From Ottowia thiooxydans DSM 14619 (lineage in GTDB: Bacteria > Pseudomonadota > Gammaproteobacteria > Burkholderiales > Burkholderiaceae_C), in contig NZ_AUGX01000001.1 in the NCBI RefSeq assembly GCF_000422885.1, forward strand, positions 125,238 through 189,237: 64,000 bases of DNA, read 5' to 3'. Each line of letters starts with the position of its first letter. The stretch's first letter is position 1. Positions 25,346 through 33,701 of this stretch are shown piece after piece. The position numbers and the translations under genes were made by a program. The notes under the pieces are model-generated. The model did no database searches. It saw only the letters and a program-made list of their open reading frames with translations, and had not been told where the DNA came from.

Positions 25346-26551
25346 TCAGGAAATGACTCCACTCGATCTGAAGGCCTGCAACTCCTCTGGCGAGTGGCCC
25401 AGCCAGTTGCCGAAGATCTCGTCGTTCTTGGCACCCAATGGCAAACTCGGTTCTATGGGAAGCCGCGGGGTGTCTTCAAAGACGAGCGGTGAGTGGGGTA
25501 GGGCGACTCGACCGATGTCTGGATGGTCAATCCATTGCAGGCTGCCGCGCGCATGCATGTTCTCATCGTTCATGACTTCAGAGAGGCCACGTACGGGTGC
25601 ACATGGCACTTTCGCGGCCAACATGAGATCAGCAACTTCCTGCTTGGAGAGCGTGGTCGTCCAGCTTTCGAGCAAAGTATCTACATCCGCGAAGTTCGCT
25701 ACGCGCGAAGATCGGGTGACAAAGCGTGGGTCATCCTTGAGATCAGGCCTGCCCATCACATCCAGAATGGAACGGAAGTGATGATCGCCAGGAGCGTTGA
25801 GTACGACGTAGCCATCGGTCGTGGGATAGACGTTGTAGGGCGAGATTCCCAGGCCACCATGGCGATTGCCAGTACGCGAAGGCGCAGCGGGGCCCCGGGC
25901 GTGGAACATGCCCAGGTTGGATGCAAGAGAGGCGTAGGTAGCTTCTTGCATGGAGACCTCTACTGTGCGGCCCTTGCCGGTACGTTCACGCTCGTAGAGC
26001 GCGGTCATGATGGCTCCGTACAAATGGATGCCGGCCATGAAGTCGCACAGCGCGGCGCCGGCTTTGACAGGCGGTTGATCCGGGTAACCGGTGCATTCGA
26101 TCACACCGCACATCGCCTGCATCACCAGATCCATGGCCGGGTAGTCCCGGTAAGGGCCTTCCTTTCCATAGCCGGAGCTGGATCCGTAGATCAGGCGGGG
26201 ATTGACTTCGTGCAGAACGTCCGCGCCAAGGCCGAGACGGTCCATCACACCGGGTGCGAAGTTCTCGACGAGGATGTCCGCGCGTTTCACCATCTCCAGG
26301 AGCAACTCGCGTCCCTTGTCCTTTTTCAGGTTCAGGGTGACCGGCTTCTTGTTGGAGTTGAGCATGGCGAAAGGCAATGCCGCCCCGCCCATGTCGCCCC
26401 GGCTTCGCAAGTGCTCGCCTTCGAACGGCTCAATCTTGATCACTTCAGCACCGGCCATCGCCATGAGGAAGGTGGCATATGGGCCGTTGTAGACGTGGGA
26501 CAGGTCGAGAACTGTAATCCCCGACAACGGATATTTATGGACGTCTGACAT
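25346..26551 (-). CDS. Class III (CaiB/BaiF-type) CoA-transferase
   Basis: This 401-residue protein matches family III CoA-transferases. It opens with SGITVLDLSHVYNGPYATFLMAMAGAEVIKIE (residues 10-41). It has 'VENFAPGVMDRLGLG', then Asp141 in DYPAMDLVMQAMCG, the position of the catalytic Asp that forms the acyl anhydride. The ATG at 26551 was taken because it gives the standard N-terminus and has GGAGA upstream. The frame stays open upstream over the end of the next gene. It should move CoA between acids such as succinate and the pathway acid. It follows the CitE-like gene by 17 bases. Confidence 0.9.
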   Translation of the reverse strand: MSDVHKYPLSGITVLDLSHVYNGPYATFLMAMAGAEVIKIEPFEGEHLRSRGDMGGAALPFAMLNSNKKPVTLNLKKDKGRELLLEMVKRADILVENFAPGVMDRLGLGADVLHEVNPRLIYGSSSGYGKEGPYRDYPAMDLVMQAMCGVIECTGYPDQPPVKAGAALCDFMAGIHLYGAIMTALYERERTGKGRTVEVSMQEATYASLASNLGMFHARGPAAPSRTGNRHGGLGISPYNVYPTTDGYVVLNAPGDHHFRSILDVMGRPDLKDDPRFVTRSSRVANFADVDTLLESWTTTLSKQEVADLMLAAKVPCAPVRGLSEVMNDENMHARGSLQWIDHPDIGRVALPHSPLVFEDTPRLPIEPSLPLGAKNDEIFGNWLGHSPEELQAFRSSGVIS

Positions 26552-26568
26552 CTCTGTCTCCGAAAAAA

Positions 26569-27444
26569 TCAATTCGCGTTTGCCGCGGCAGAACGCGCAA
26601 CCACACGCTGAGCCGACCGCAGGTGCGGGCGGTCCAGCATCTTTCCATCTAGCTGGATGGCTCCCCGGGTAGGTGCCGCTTGAAATGCAGCAATGACCCG
26701 GTGGGCCCACTCCACATCAGAGGTAGTCGGGGTAAAGGCTTCATTGATGGGGCCGATCTGGTCCGGGTGAATAGCCATCTTGGCGGTAAACCCATCGCGC
26801 AGCGCCTGCTCGGCTTCGAGCTTCAAGCCGGGTGTGTCGCGAAAGTTGGTGTAGACCGCGTCAATGGCAGACACCTGAGCTGAGGTGGCACCTAGCAAGG
26901 TGAGTGATCTGGCGAGCTCGTACAAAGGGGCGTAGCGCCCGTCTGGCCCGCGATTGCCGGTGGCGCCTATGTCTGCGGCCAGATCCTCTCCGCCCCAGGT
27001 CAGACCGATCAGCCGGTCGTTAGGATTTTCTCCGTAGCTCGCGGTTGCCAACACGGAGGCGGCTGTTTCGGTCACGATTGGCAAGATCCGAATGCTTCCA
27101 GCTGGGAGGCCTTCACGCGCTTCCAGAGCACTCAAATGTATGCTCAAGAGCTTGACGTCTCGCGACGACGCACACTTGGGCAAAACAATGCCGTAAGGTC
27201 GCGCCCCTACCACTGCGGCCAGATCATCCTGCGCCAATCCGGTAGAGAAAGCGTTAATGCGAATGAAGAGCGGGAGTGTTGTGTGGTGGCTTTTCACAAA
27301 TTCCGAGGTGATACCCCGTGCGCGTGGCTTCTCTGCCTCTGGAACGGCATCCTCCAGATCGACGATCAGCGCATCCGCACCGCAGCTTAAGCCCTTGACG
27401 AGCTTGCGCTCGTCGTGCCCTGGAACGAAGAGAAGCGAGCGCAT
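26569..27444 (-). CDS. CitE/HpcH-family acyl-CoA lyase or aldolase
   Basis: This 291-residue protein belongs to the HpcH/HpaI aldolase / citrate lyase beta family. It starts MRSLLFVPGHDERKLVKGL, followed by DALIVDLEDAVPEAEKPRAR (residues about 25-44), 'ILPIVTETAASVLA' with the metal-binding Glu and 'LTWGGEDLAADIGA' with the metal-binding Asp. Members cleave malyl-CoA, citramalyl-CoA, hydroxymethylglutaryl-type or related thioesters into acetyl-CoA or propionyl-CoA plus an oxo acid. The company of two CoA-transferase-family proteins and an acyl-CoA dehydrogenase makes a citramalyl- or malyl-CoA-type lyase a reasonable guess. It starts 2 bases after the acyl-CoA dehydrogenase stop. Confidence 0.87.
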   Translation of the reverse strand: MRSLLFVPGHDERKLVKGLSCGADALIVDLEDAVPEAEKPRARGITSEFVKSHHTTLPLFIRINAFSTGLAQDDLAAVVGARPYGIVLPKCASSRDVKLLSIHLSALEAREGLPAGSIRILPIVTETAASVLATASYGENPNDRLIGLTWGGEDLAADIGATGNRGPDGRYAPLYELARSLTLLGATSAQVSAIDAVYTNFRDTPGLKLEAEQALRDGFTAKMAIHPDQIGPINEAFTPTTSDVEWAHRVIAAFQAAPTRGAIQLDGKMLDRPHLRSAQRVVARSAAANAN

Positions 27445-27446
27445 TT

Positions 27447-28625
27447 TTAGAAATTGCCCATGGAGAGGAAACCGTCAACGGGATCGAAGTCGTTGACGAT
27501 TTTCTTGCCTACCAGGTCTTTCAGAGCCTCGGTGGCGCCGCCCCCCAAAGTCCCGTAGCGCACACCGCGGTAGATACGCGAAATGGGATAGTCGTTTGTG
27601 AAGCCATAGCCGCCGTGTACTTGCAGGGCTTCGTTGGTGACGCGAATCGCCATTTCATTCACGAACATCTTGGCCACGCCCGCTTGGTAAGGATCGGGGA
27701 ACGGATTTGCGGAGAGAGCTGCCTGATAGAGCAGGGCACGACCAGCCTCAATGTCCCTGTACATCTCTGCGAGTTTCCATTGAATGCCCTGGAAGTTGGC
27801 GACCGCCTGCCCACGGATGGTGCGCTCGCGCACATACTTCACTGCTTCTTCGAAGGCCGCCTCTGCCATGCCCAGAGAAATGCTGGGGTTCAAGCAACGT
27901 TGAGTATTGAAGGCGCTCATCAGTTGCTTCATGCCGCCTTCACGCAAGATCACGTTTTCAAGCGGAACTTCGAGGTTGTTGAACTGAATCTCTGCCAGGT
28001 ACTCACCACCCATGGTGTGATAACGCGCAGTAACTTCGAATCCGGGGGTATTGCGGTTGACCAGTACGCAGCCAATGCCGTGCCGGCCGGGTGAGCCGTT
28101 GATACGCGTGAACACTACGAACCACTCCGCCTCATTGGCACGGCTGATGAGGGTCTTCACCCCATTGACTACAGCGTGTGTATCTTTGATAACCGTATTG
28201 GTCTTGTAGTTGGGCACATCCGTGCCCGCATGCGGTTCGGTCATGCACACCGCAAGGTGGACCTTGCCAGAGGCCACCTTGGGAAGAATGTCCTGTTTCA
28301 TCGATTCAGGTGCGTAAGTCGAAATCACACGAACTTGAACGCCAAGCATGCCCATCAGCGCCATGGCGGTGACATAGCAGCCTTTGGCTACTTCCTCAAG
28401 AACCAGGGCTGTGTCGAACACGGGTAAGTTGGAGCCGCCGTATTCCTCGGGGACAGACATGCCGAGGACGCCGATTTCTGCCAGAGCATCCAGGTTTTCC
28501 CAGGGATAGGTGCCATCCATGTACTTGATGGAATTGCCACGAAAGTCTTTGGAGAGTGACAGATCGCGTACGGCACCAACCAGGGCACGTTGCTCGGGGG
28601 AAAGCTTGAGTTTGACGGGGTTCAT
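27447..28625 (-). CDS. Acyl-CoA dehydrogenase
   Basis: This 392-residue FAD enzyme has the acyl-CoA dehydrogenase fold signatures: 'VCMTEPHAGTDVPNYKT' (flavin-binding block), 'HTMGGEYLAEIQFNNLEVP' and the C-terminal 'QVHGGYGFTNDYPISRIYRGVR'. Where the short- and medium-chain enzymes carry a catalytic Glu (YEGT), this one reads LGGGATEA (Gly361-Gly363). The base must therefore come from another helix, as in several bacterial subgroups, or the activity is altered. It should form an enoyl-CoA and pass electrons to ETF. Neither etfA nor etfB is in the window. It is part of the minus-strand CoA operon. Confidence 0.9.
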   Translation of the reverse strand: MNPVKLKLSPEQRALVGAVRDLSLSKDFRGNSIKYMDGTYPWENLDALAEIGVLGMSVPEEYGGSNLPVFDTALVLEEVAKGCYVTAMALMGMLGVQVRVISTYAPESMKQDILPKVASGKVHLAVCMTEPHAGTDVPNYKTNTVIKDTHAVVNGVKTLISRANEAEWFVVFTRINGSPGRHGIGCVLVNRNTPGFEVTARYHTMGGEYLAEIQFNNLEVPLENVILREGGMKQLMSAFNTQRCLNPSISLGMAEAAFEEAVKYVRERTIRGQAVANFQGIQWKLAEMYRDIEAGRALLYQAALSANPFPDPYQAGVAKMFVNEMAIRVTNEALQVHGGYGFTNDYPISRIYRGVRYGTLGGGATEALKDLVGKKIVNDFDPVDGFLSMGNF

Positions 28626-28663
28626 AAGAGGCTTTGGTTGAAAAGGCGAGAGAAGAGGGTTTT

Positions 28664-29935
28664 TCAGTCGGGGCTGGTTGCTTTGGCGGAGGTCCGTAAA
28701 GATCGCTCCAAAGATTCCTGGTGATCCGGGTGCGAAATCGCCAGCAGTCGTTTGGCACGCTCTGCAAGCGAGCAGCCACGCAGATGAGCGACGCCGTGTT
28801 CAGTCACGATGACATCTACTTCGACACGAGGCACAGTGACCGGCCGGTCGCCCAGCGATGCCACGATGCGGGAGTTCTTGCCGTCTGGCGTTGTCGATGG
28901 AAAAGCAAGAATCGAATGCCCACCAGGCGATACCGTCCCGGCGCGCACGAAGTCCACCAATCCACCTATGGCGCCCAGGTAACGGCCGCCGGCGATTTCC
29001 GCGTTGGCTTGGCCCGAGAGATCCATCTCGATGACCGAGTTGATTGAGTGAAATGCTGAGAGAGATTGGGCTGTGCTGATTTGGTGTGTGTAGCCTGCGT
29101 TGCACAGCTCCACAAGTTTGCTTTGCTGAGCGAAGTCACGCAGGCGCTGCGTGCCGAAGAGGCCGCCACTTACCGTGCGTCCCACATCAATACCCTTGTA
29201 GGCATTGGTCACGATGCCTTGCTCAACAAGGTCGACCAGCACATCAGAGACGACTCCGGAATGCACGCCAAGCGCCTGGTGATGAATCAGGTACTTCGCC
29301 ACAGCCGCAGGCAGGGTGCCTATGCCAAGCTGAATCGTGGCACGGTCAGGTATGAGCGCAGCGACACGTGCGGCCACCTCCAGTTCCACGGCCGAAGGTG
29401 CAGGGTCTGGCATATCGATGATGCGGGTATCTCCATCTACCAGCCAGTCGATATCGGATTCATCTACGCAAGCGTCGCCACCCATCAAGGGCAGTGAGGG
29501 ATTGAGCAGTGCAATGACCACACGGGCGCGCTCGATCATGGCCTGAGTGAAATCAGCGATCACCCCCGTTGTGTAGCCACCGTTGGGGAGCGGGCGCACC
29601 TGAATGAGGGCCACATCCACCCGGAGTTGACCGCTTCGAAGCAAAGCGGGCATCGTGCTGATCTGGCAGGGAATGATGTCCGCCAACGCGGTCACTCTGC
29701 GGCTGGTGCCTGCGCCGTTGAGTGCCCGAAAATCAAAGTGCTCCGCAAGCTCAGGCCGCAATGTGGATGACTGGGTCAGACCAAACTGAAGCACTGGGCG
29801 GTTCAGTTCTGCGCGTTGTTCCACCAACCGCTCGGTCAACGCCAGTGGTTCGCCAGGACCTTGAGGCCAGGCGATGACATCGCCCGGTGCCAGGATCTCG
29901 GAAAACCGCAGTTGTGTGAGAGAAATCTGCTTCAT
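28664..29935 (-). CDS. Acetyl-CoA hydrolase/transferase family protein (class I CoA-transferase fold)
   Basis: This 423-residue protein resembles 4-hydroxybutyrate CoA-transferase and acetyl-CoA hydrolase. Visible blocks are IQLGIGTLPAAVAKYL (about 201-216), TVSGGLFGTQRLRDF, 'SVIEMDLSGQANAE' and 'GGLVDFVRAGTVSPGG'. In characterised members the Glu of an H-T-E motif carries the CoA thioester. Here the matching stretch reads GVHSGVVSD with Gly227 in that place, so it belongs to a divergent subgroup and transferase chemistry is not assured. The ATG at 29935 was preferred to an in-frame TTG 15 bases upstream. It sits between the Bug gene and the acyl-CoA dehydrogenase gene. Confidence 0.83.
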   Translation of the reverse strand: MKQISLTQLRFSEILAPGDVIAWPQGPGEPLALTERLVEQRAELNRPVLQFGLTQSSTLRPELAEHFDFRALNGAGTSRRVTALADIIPCQISTMPALLRSGQLRVDVALIQVRPLPNGGYTTGVIADFTQAMIERARVVIALLNPSLPLMGGDACVDESDIDWLVDGDTRIIDMPDPAPSAVELEVAARVAALIPDRATIQLGIGTLPAAVAKYLIHHQALGVHSGVVSDVLVDLVEQGIVTNAYKGIDVGRTVSGGLFGTQRLRDFAQQSKLVELCNAGYTHQISTAQSLSAFHSINSVIEMDLSGQANAEIAGGRYLGAIGGLVDFVRAGTVSPGGHSILAFPSTTPDGKNSRIVASLGDRPVTVPRVEVDVIVTEHGVAHLRGCSLAERAKRLLAISHPDHQESLERSLRTSAKATSPD

Positions 29936-30002
29936 TGCGTATTCAGTCAATGGTTCCGAGGTCAGGCCGGCGGTCCGGAGACAAGCCCTCTGGATGGTTC
30001 CT

Positions 30003-30986
30003 TCAGTCGATCTGGATGTTCTTTTCTGTGATCAGCTTGCTCCAGCGGTTCACTTCGGACTTCATGAGGCTGGTGAACTGTTCGGGCGTTCCAGGGGTGG
30101 TCGTGGCAGCTTCCCGCGCCATGGCTTCTTTAATGTCTGGTTGCGTCAACGCCCAGTTAAGCTCAGTGTTGAGCTTGCTGACCACGGCAGCCGGCATATT
30201 GGCCGGGCCCAGGAGGCCATACCACGCTTCGAGTTGAAAATCAGCAAGACCCGCTTCGGCTGCAGTTGGAATCTCAGGGGCCAACGGCGAGCGCGCTGCG
30301 CTGGTAATGGCCAGAGCACGCATCTTGCCGCCGCGAATGTGCGGCAACACCGATGCCAAGGTGGGTAAGGTCATCTGCAAGGAGCCACCCATCAGATCGG
30401 TAAATGCGTGTCCAATGCCTTTGTAGGGTACGTGGGTCATCTCGATCTTCGCGGCGGAGGCGAACAACTCGGTTCCCAGGTGGTTAATGCCGCCAATGCC
30501 GGCTGTGCCGTAGTTCACCGCTTTGGGCGTTGCACGCGCCAGGGCGAGGAACTCAGCCAGCGTATTCGCCTTGACCTGGTTGCCGACCACAATCACGAAT
30601 GGGGTCGCACCCAGAAGGCCAATGGGCTGCAGATCCTTGAACAGGTCATACGGCAACTTTTTCCCACTCGCCGCATTGGTAGTGACTGACGTGGATGCGA
30701 ACAACAGGGTGTAGCCATCGGCTGCGGACTTGGCCACGAAGTCCGTGCCCAAGGTGCCGCCGCCACCTCCTTTGTTCTCGATAACCACCGCGTGTCCCAG
30801 GCGGGTACTCAGCTTGGCCCCCAGCACGCGTGACAGGATGTCATTGCTGCCGCCTGGCGTGAAAGGAACCACCAGCTTGATGGGTCTGGTTGGCCAGGCT
30901 GCTTGCGCATTGGCTTGGAGAGGAAGCAAAGCGCTTGCGCCTGCAGCGAGCATGGTGCGGCGGCTGATGTTCTTGAAATCGCTCAT
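30003..30986 (-). CDS. Bug/TctC-family binding protein with Tat-like signal
   Basis: This 327-residue Bug protein carries a twin-arginine-like signal, ISRRTMLAAGASALL (residues 7-21), then QAAWPTRPIKLVVPFTPGGS, the standard mature start. Other marks are 'VIENKGGGGGTLGTDFVAKS' and 'APEIPTAAEAGLADFQLE'. It should capture a carboxylate in the periplasm for the CoA pathway encoded around it. No TctAB membrane subunits lie in the window. It begins 51 bases after the PrpD-like gene. Confidence 0.9.
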   Translation of the reverse strand: MSDFKNISRRTMLAAGASALLPLQANAQAAWPTRPIKLVVPFTPGGSNDILSRVLGAKLSTRLGHAVVIENKGGGGGTLGTDFVAKSAADGYTLLFASTSVTTNAASGKKLPYDLFKDLQPIGLLGATPFVIVVGNQVKANTLAEFLALARATPKAVNYGTAGIGGINHLGTELFASAAKIEMTHVPYKGIGHAFTDLMGGSLQMTLPTLASVLPHIRGGKMRALAITSAARSPLAPEIPTAAEAGLADFQLEAWYGLLGPANMPAAVVSKLNTELNWALTQPDIKEAMAREAATTTPGTPEQFTSLMKSEVNRWSKLITEKNIQID

Positions 30987-31037
30987 TTTGTCTCCTGGAA
31001 ATAGTTATTTAGGTCGAGATTTCGCGCTGGTGAACCG

Positions 31038-32450
31038 TCATGTGACTGGGCTCAAAGCCTTTAGCAGCTCACGAGCGTCGGTCTGCTTTTCAAGTTGATT
31101 GGTCAGTGCACGCAACCGGGCGACTGCATCGGCCCCCAGCGGCCGAATGGAAGCGCGCATGCAATCGCTGGCTTTGTTGTTGAAGTCATCCTCTGACATG
31201 GGGGCGTCGGGATGGCCCAATGGCACGTCGACTCGCTCGCGGTGGATGGTGCCGTCGTCCATTTCAATTTCTACCTGCACGGGCGAAATGTTTCGGCCCG
31301 CCTGACGTTCGATTTCTCCATCGACGGACGCCTCAACCTTTCCTGCAAGTGCGAGCAAATCTTCTCGAACCAGAGATGCGTCTGCAAAATGATCCATACC
31401 TACACGGCCGTCTATGAGGGCTGTGGCTATCGTGTAAGGAATGCTGAACTGTGCTTGCACGATGGTTTTTGGTGCCTTGCGAACCTCTACCGGCGTACAA
31501 ACGGCTTGATAGGCCTGGTGGTTCAACCCCACGCGAATTGCGCGGATACGATCGATCCGCTGGCCAATGGTTTCGCGCAGCTTGAGTGCGACACTGATAG
31601 CCGGATGGTTGAAGCGGCAGCAGGGGAAGGGCTTATAGCTGAGCTGGGTGAACTCAAAACGCTCGCCCAAGCCCTCCCTCAGCACAGCGCGGTCGCAGCG
31701 GTCATGCAGGTAGACGCGCAGAAAGCCATCTTCTCCTTCAAAAGTCCTTTGAGCGCCGCGAATGCCAACTCGAGCCATCTGCACCGAGATCAACGCTGCC
31801 ATGGCGGCAAAGCCCGGCTGCATACGTTTGGTGAGGGCGGCGTCCCGGGTAACCTGGTGATTGCCTGCGACCTGGGAGTAACCTATGCCCAGGGCATTGA
31901 TCATTTGGGTTTCGTTCAGACCGAGCACCCGCCCGGCCGCAATCGTGGCACCGAAATGACCGAACAGCGAGGTGTACATGTAGCCACTCTCGATGATGCC
32001 TATCTGGGTAGCCACGCCGATTCGGCAGATGGTTTCAAGGCCGGCCGCCACTCCGGCCAGGAAATCCGCACCAGACACGCCGCCAGCCAGTTCGGCGGCT
32101 GCCAGCGCGGCTGGCACCACCGAAACGCCTGCGTGCAGTACGGCCGCGTCATGCGTGTCGTCATAGTCACGCGCATGCGCCATGGCACCATTAACCCAGG
32201 CCGCCTGATGAGCGGGTACCTTGTCTCCAAAGACCAGAATGCTGGCTTGGGGCGCGCCACCCCATTGGGTAGCCAGGCCATGAAGTTCCGAGATGCCAGC
32301 TGCGCTGGACCCTGCAGCGGCACAAGCCAAGGTATCGAAAACGTTGGCCTTGGCGGCAAGCACGGCCTCAGGGGGGAGAGATTCCAGCGACAGTTGAGTG
32401 GCGAACCGGCTTAGGGTTACCGCGTAGTCTTCTGTCGTCGCTGCGTGCAT
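31038..32450 (-). CDS. MmgE/PrpD family protein
   Basis: This 470-residue protein belongs to the MmgE/PrpD family, which includes 2-methylcitrate dehydratase, iminodisuccinate epimerase and cis-aconitate decarboxylase. Typical stretches are 'AKANVFDTLACAAAGSSAAG' (about 28-47), 'VNGAMAHARDYDDTHDAAVLHAG' (about 90-112) with the conserved acidic/His cluster, and 'SYKPFPCCRFNHPAISVAL' near residue 271. Substrate specificity cannot be told from sequence at this level. It is the first gene of the minus-strand operon and faces the LysR gene at 32680, so that regulator probably controls it. Confidence 0.88.
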   Translation of the reverse strand: MHAATTEDYAVTLSRFATQLSLESLPPEAVLAAKANVFDTLACAAAGSSAAGISELHGLATQWGGAPQASILVFGDKVPAHQAAWVNGAMAHARDYDDTHDAAVLHAGVSVVPAALAAAELAGGVSGADFLAGVAAGLETICRIGVATQIGIIESGYMYTSLFGHFGATIAAGRVLGLNETQMINALGIGYSQVAGNHQVTRDAALTKRMQPGFAAMAALISVQMARVGIRGAQRTFEGEDGFLRVYLHDRCDRAVLREGLGERFEFTQLSYKPFPCCRFNHPAISVALKLRETIGQRIDRIRAIRVGLNHQAYQAVCTPVEVRKAPKTIVQAQFSIPYTIATALIDGRVGMDHFADASLVREDLLALAGKVEASVDGEIERQAGRNISPVQVEIEMDDGTIHRERVDVPLGHPDAPMSEDDFNNKASDCMRASIRPLGADAVARLRALTNQLEKQTDARELLKALSPVT

Positions 32451-32570
32451 GGAATGCGCCTTGAATGGATAAGTGACGCAAGTCTAGGAATGGAAGCGGG
32501 GTTGTGTCCATGGCGTTTTTCAGGACACCGTCTTCATGTCTCGTGAAGGCTCGGATCGCATATGGGTTTA

Positions 32571-32598
32571 CCCTTGGAAATAAGGGCCACGCCAAGGG
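32571..32598. promoter_or_regulatory. Inverted repeat, possible LysR operator
   Basis: CCCTTGG (32571-32577) and CCAAGGG (32592-32598) form a perfect inverted repeat separated by 14 bases in the divergent region between the PrpD-like and LysR genes. Spacing and place suit a LysR-type binding site. No classical T-N11-A box was assigned with certainty. Confidence 0.4.
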
Positions 32599-32679
32599 CC
32601 GCTAGAGGCGAAAATGGGCGCCGCCCAGGGTCGCTTAGTTTTGTGAGTTGAAAGTGCTGCAAATAATGGAGCCAACACC

Positions 32680-33606
32680 GTGTTGATTGATCTTGTTCAG
32701 CTTCGTACCTTCGTTGCCGTGGCGGAGGAGCAGCATCTCACCCGCGCTGCCGAGCGCCTGCACATCAGCTTGTCCGCTGCCAGTTCCCACGTGCGCGCGA
32801 TTGAGGAGCATCTGGATACCCAGCTGTTCGTGCGTACCAACAGAAGCCTGGAACTTACCCAGGCCGGTGAAACGCTGGTGCGCAAAGCCAAGCTCCTGCT
32901 CAATGAGGCGGTGCTGTTCTCATCATTTGCAAGCGAGCTGAAAGGCAAGATTCAGGGCACTTTGATGGTGGGAAGCAGCAGCGATCTATCAGCCAACAGG
33001 TTGGGAGAAGTGGTGTCTGAATTGCGCTCGCAGCACCAGTTGGTGAAGGTGGACCTGCGGGTGCGTCCTTCTTCAAGTACGCGCCAGGGCCTCAAAAACG
33101 GGGAGCTCGATATTGGCGTATTGCTGGATCGCCCGACTGATACCGCGCTGGTCTACCATGAGTTGACGCGTGTGCACTTCAGTATCGTAGGGCCAGTGAG
33201 CTGGAAGGAACAGCTCGAATCCGCTAGTTGGGAGGCACTGGCTGATCTGCCCTGGATCGCTCCGGCGGATAGCGGAATGGCCTACTCGGCGGTGCTGCAG
33301 GAACTGTTTGGTGCGAAGGGGCTGACGCTCAACACGGTTATTGGCTTTGACAACGCCACCTCTGCCCGCGCATTGGTTGAGCGGGGTGCCGGAGTCACGC
33401 TCGTTCGACGAGAACATGCCGTAGAAGGGGAGGCGGCCGGTCGGCTGGCGGTTTCTCCGCTTCCGGTGAAATCTCAATACTCGCTCTGCGCCGCGCATCT
33501 GGCTAGCCGCCGCAACGATCCTCTCATCCGTGTGTTCCTCGATGCGGCGGCGCGGGTATGGCCGGAAGTACGCACCTTGGAGGCTGGTGACAGCACTGGA
33601 TACTGA
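32680..33606 (+). CDS. LysR-family transcriptional regulator
   Basis: This 308-residue regulator has an N-terminal winged helix-turn-helix (LRTFVAVAEEQHLTRAAERL, then LSAASSHVRAIEEHLDTQLF, residues about 7-50) and a LysR-type co-inducer domain. The start is GTG at 32680 with GGAG (32668-32671) upstream. It is divergent from the PrpD/CoA operon, the standard arrangement for a LysR protein that activates its neighbour in response to a pathway acid or CoA ester. Confidence 0.9.
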   Translation: MLIDLVQLRTFVAVAEEQHLTRAAERLHISLSAASSHVRAIEEHLDTQLFVRTNRSLELTQAGETLVRKAKLLLNEAVLFSSFASELKGKIQGTLMVGSSSDLSANRLGEVVSELRSQHQLVKVDLRVRPSSSTRQGLKNGELDIGVLLDRPTDTALVYHELTRVHFSIVGPVSWKEQLESASWEALADLPWIAPADSGMAYSAVLQELFGAKGLTLNTVIGFDNATSARALVERGAGVTLVRREHAVEGEAAGRLAVSPLPVKSQYSLCAAHLASRRNDPLIRVFLDAAARVWPEVRTLEAGDSTGY

Positions 33607-33701
33607 GCGTTCAGAAAACTTGCAACTCCTCACTGGTTGGGCCCCACCCGGTAGAGCGATACAGAACGTGTGTTCGTTAATGCATACGTTCCAAGAACGT
33701 T

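Noticed and set aside
31212..32414. 400-codon plus-strand frame opposite the PrpD-like gene
   Set aside because: No recognisable domain, while the minus-strand frame is a complete MmgE/PrpD protein. The same applies to 25523-26548 opposite the CaiB-type gene.
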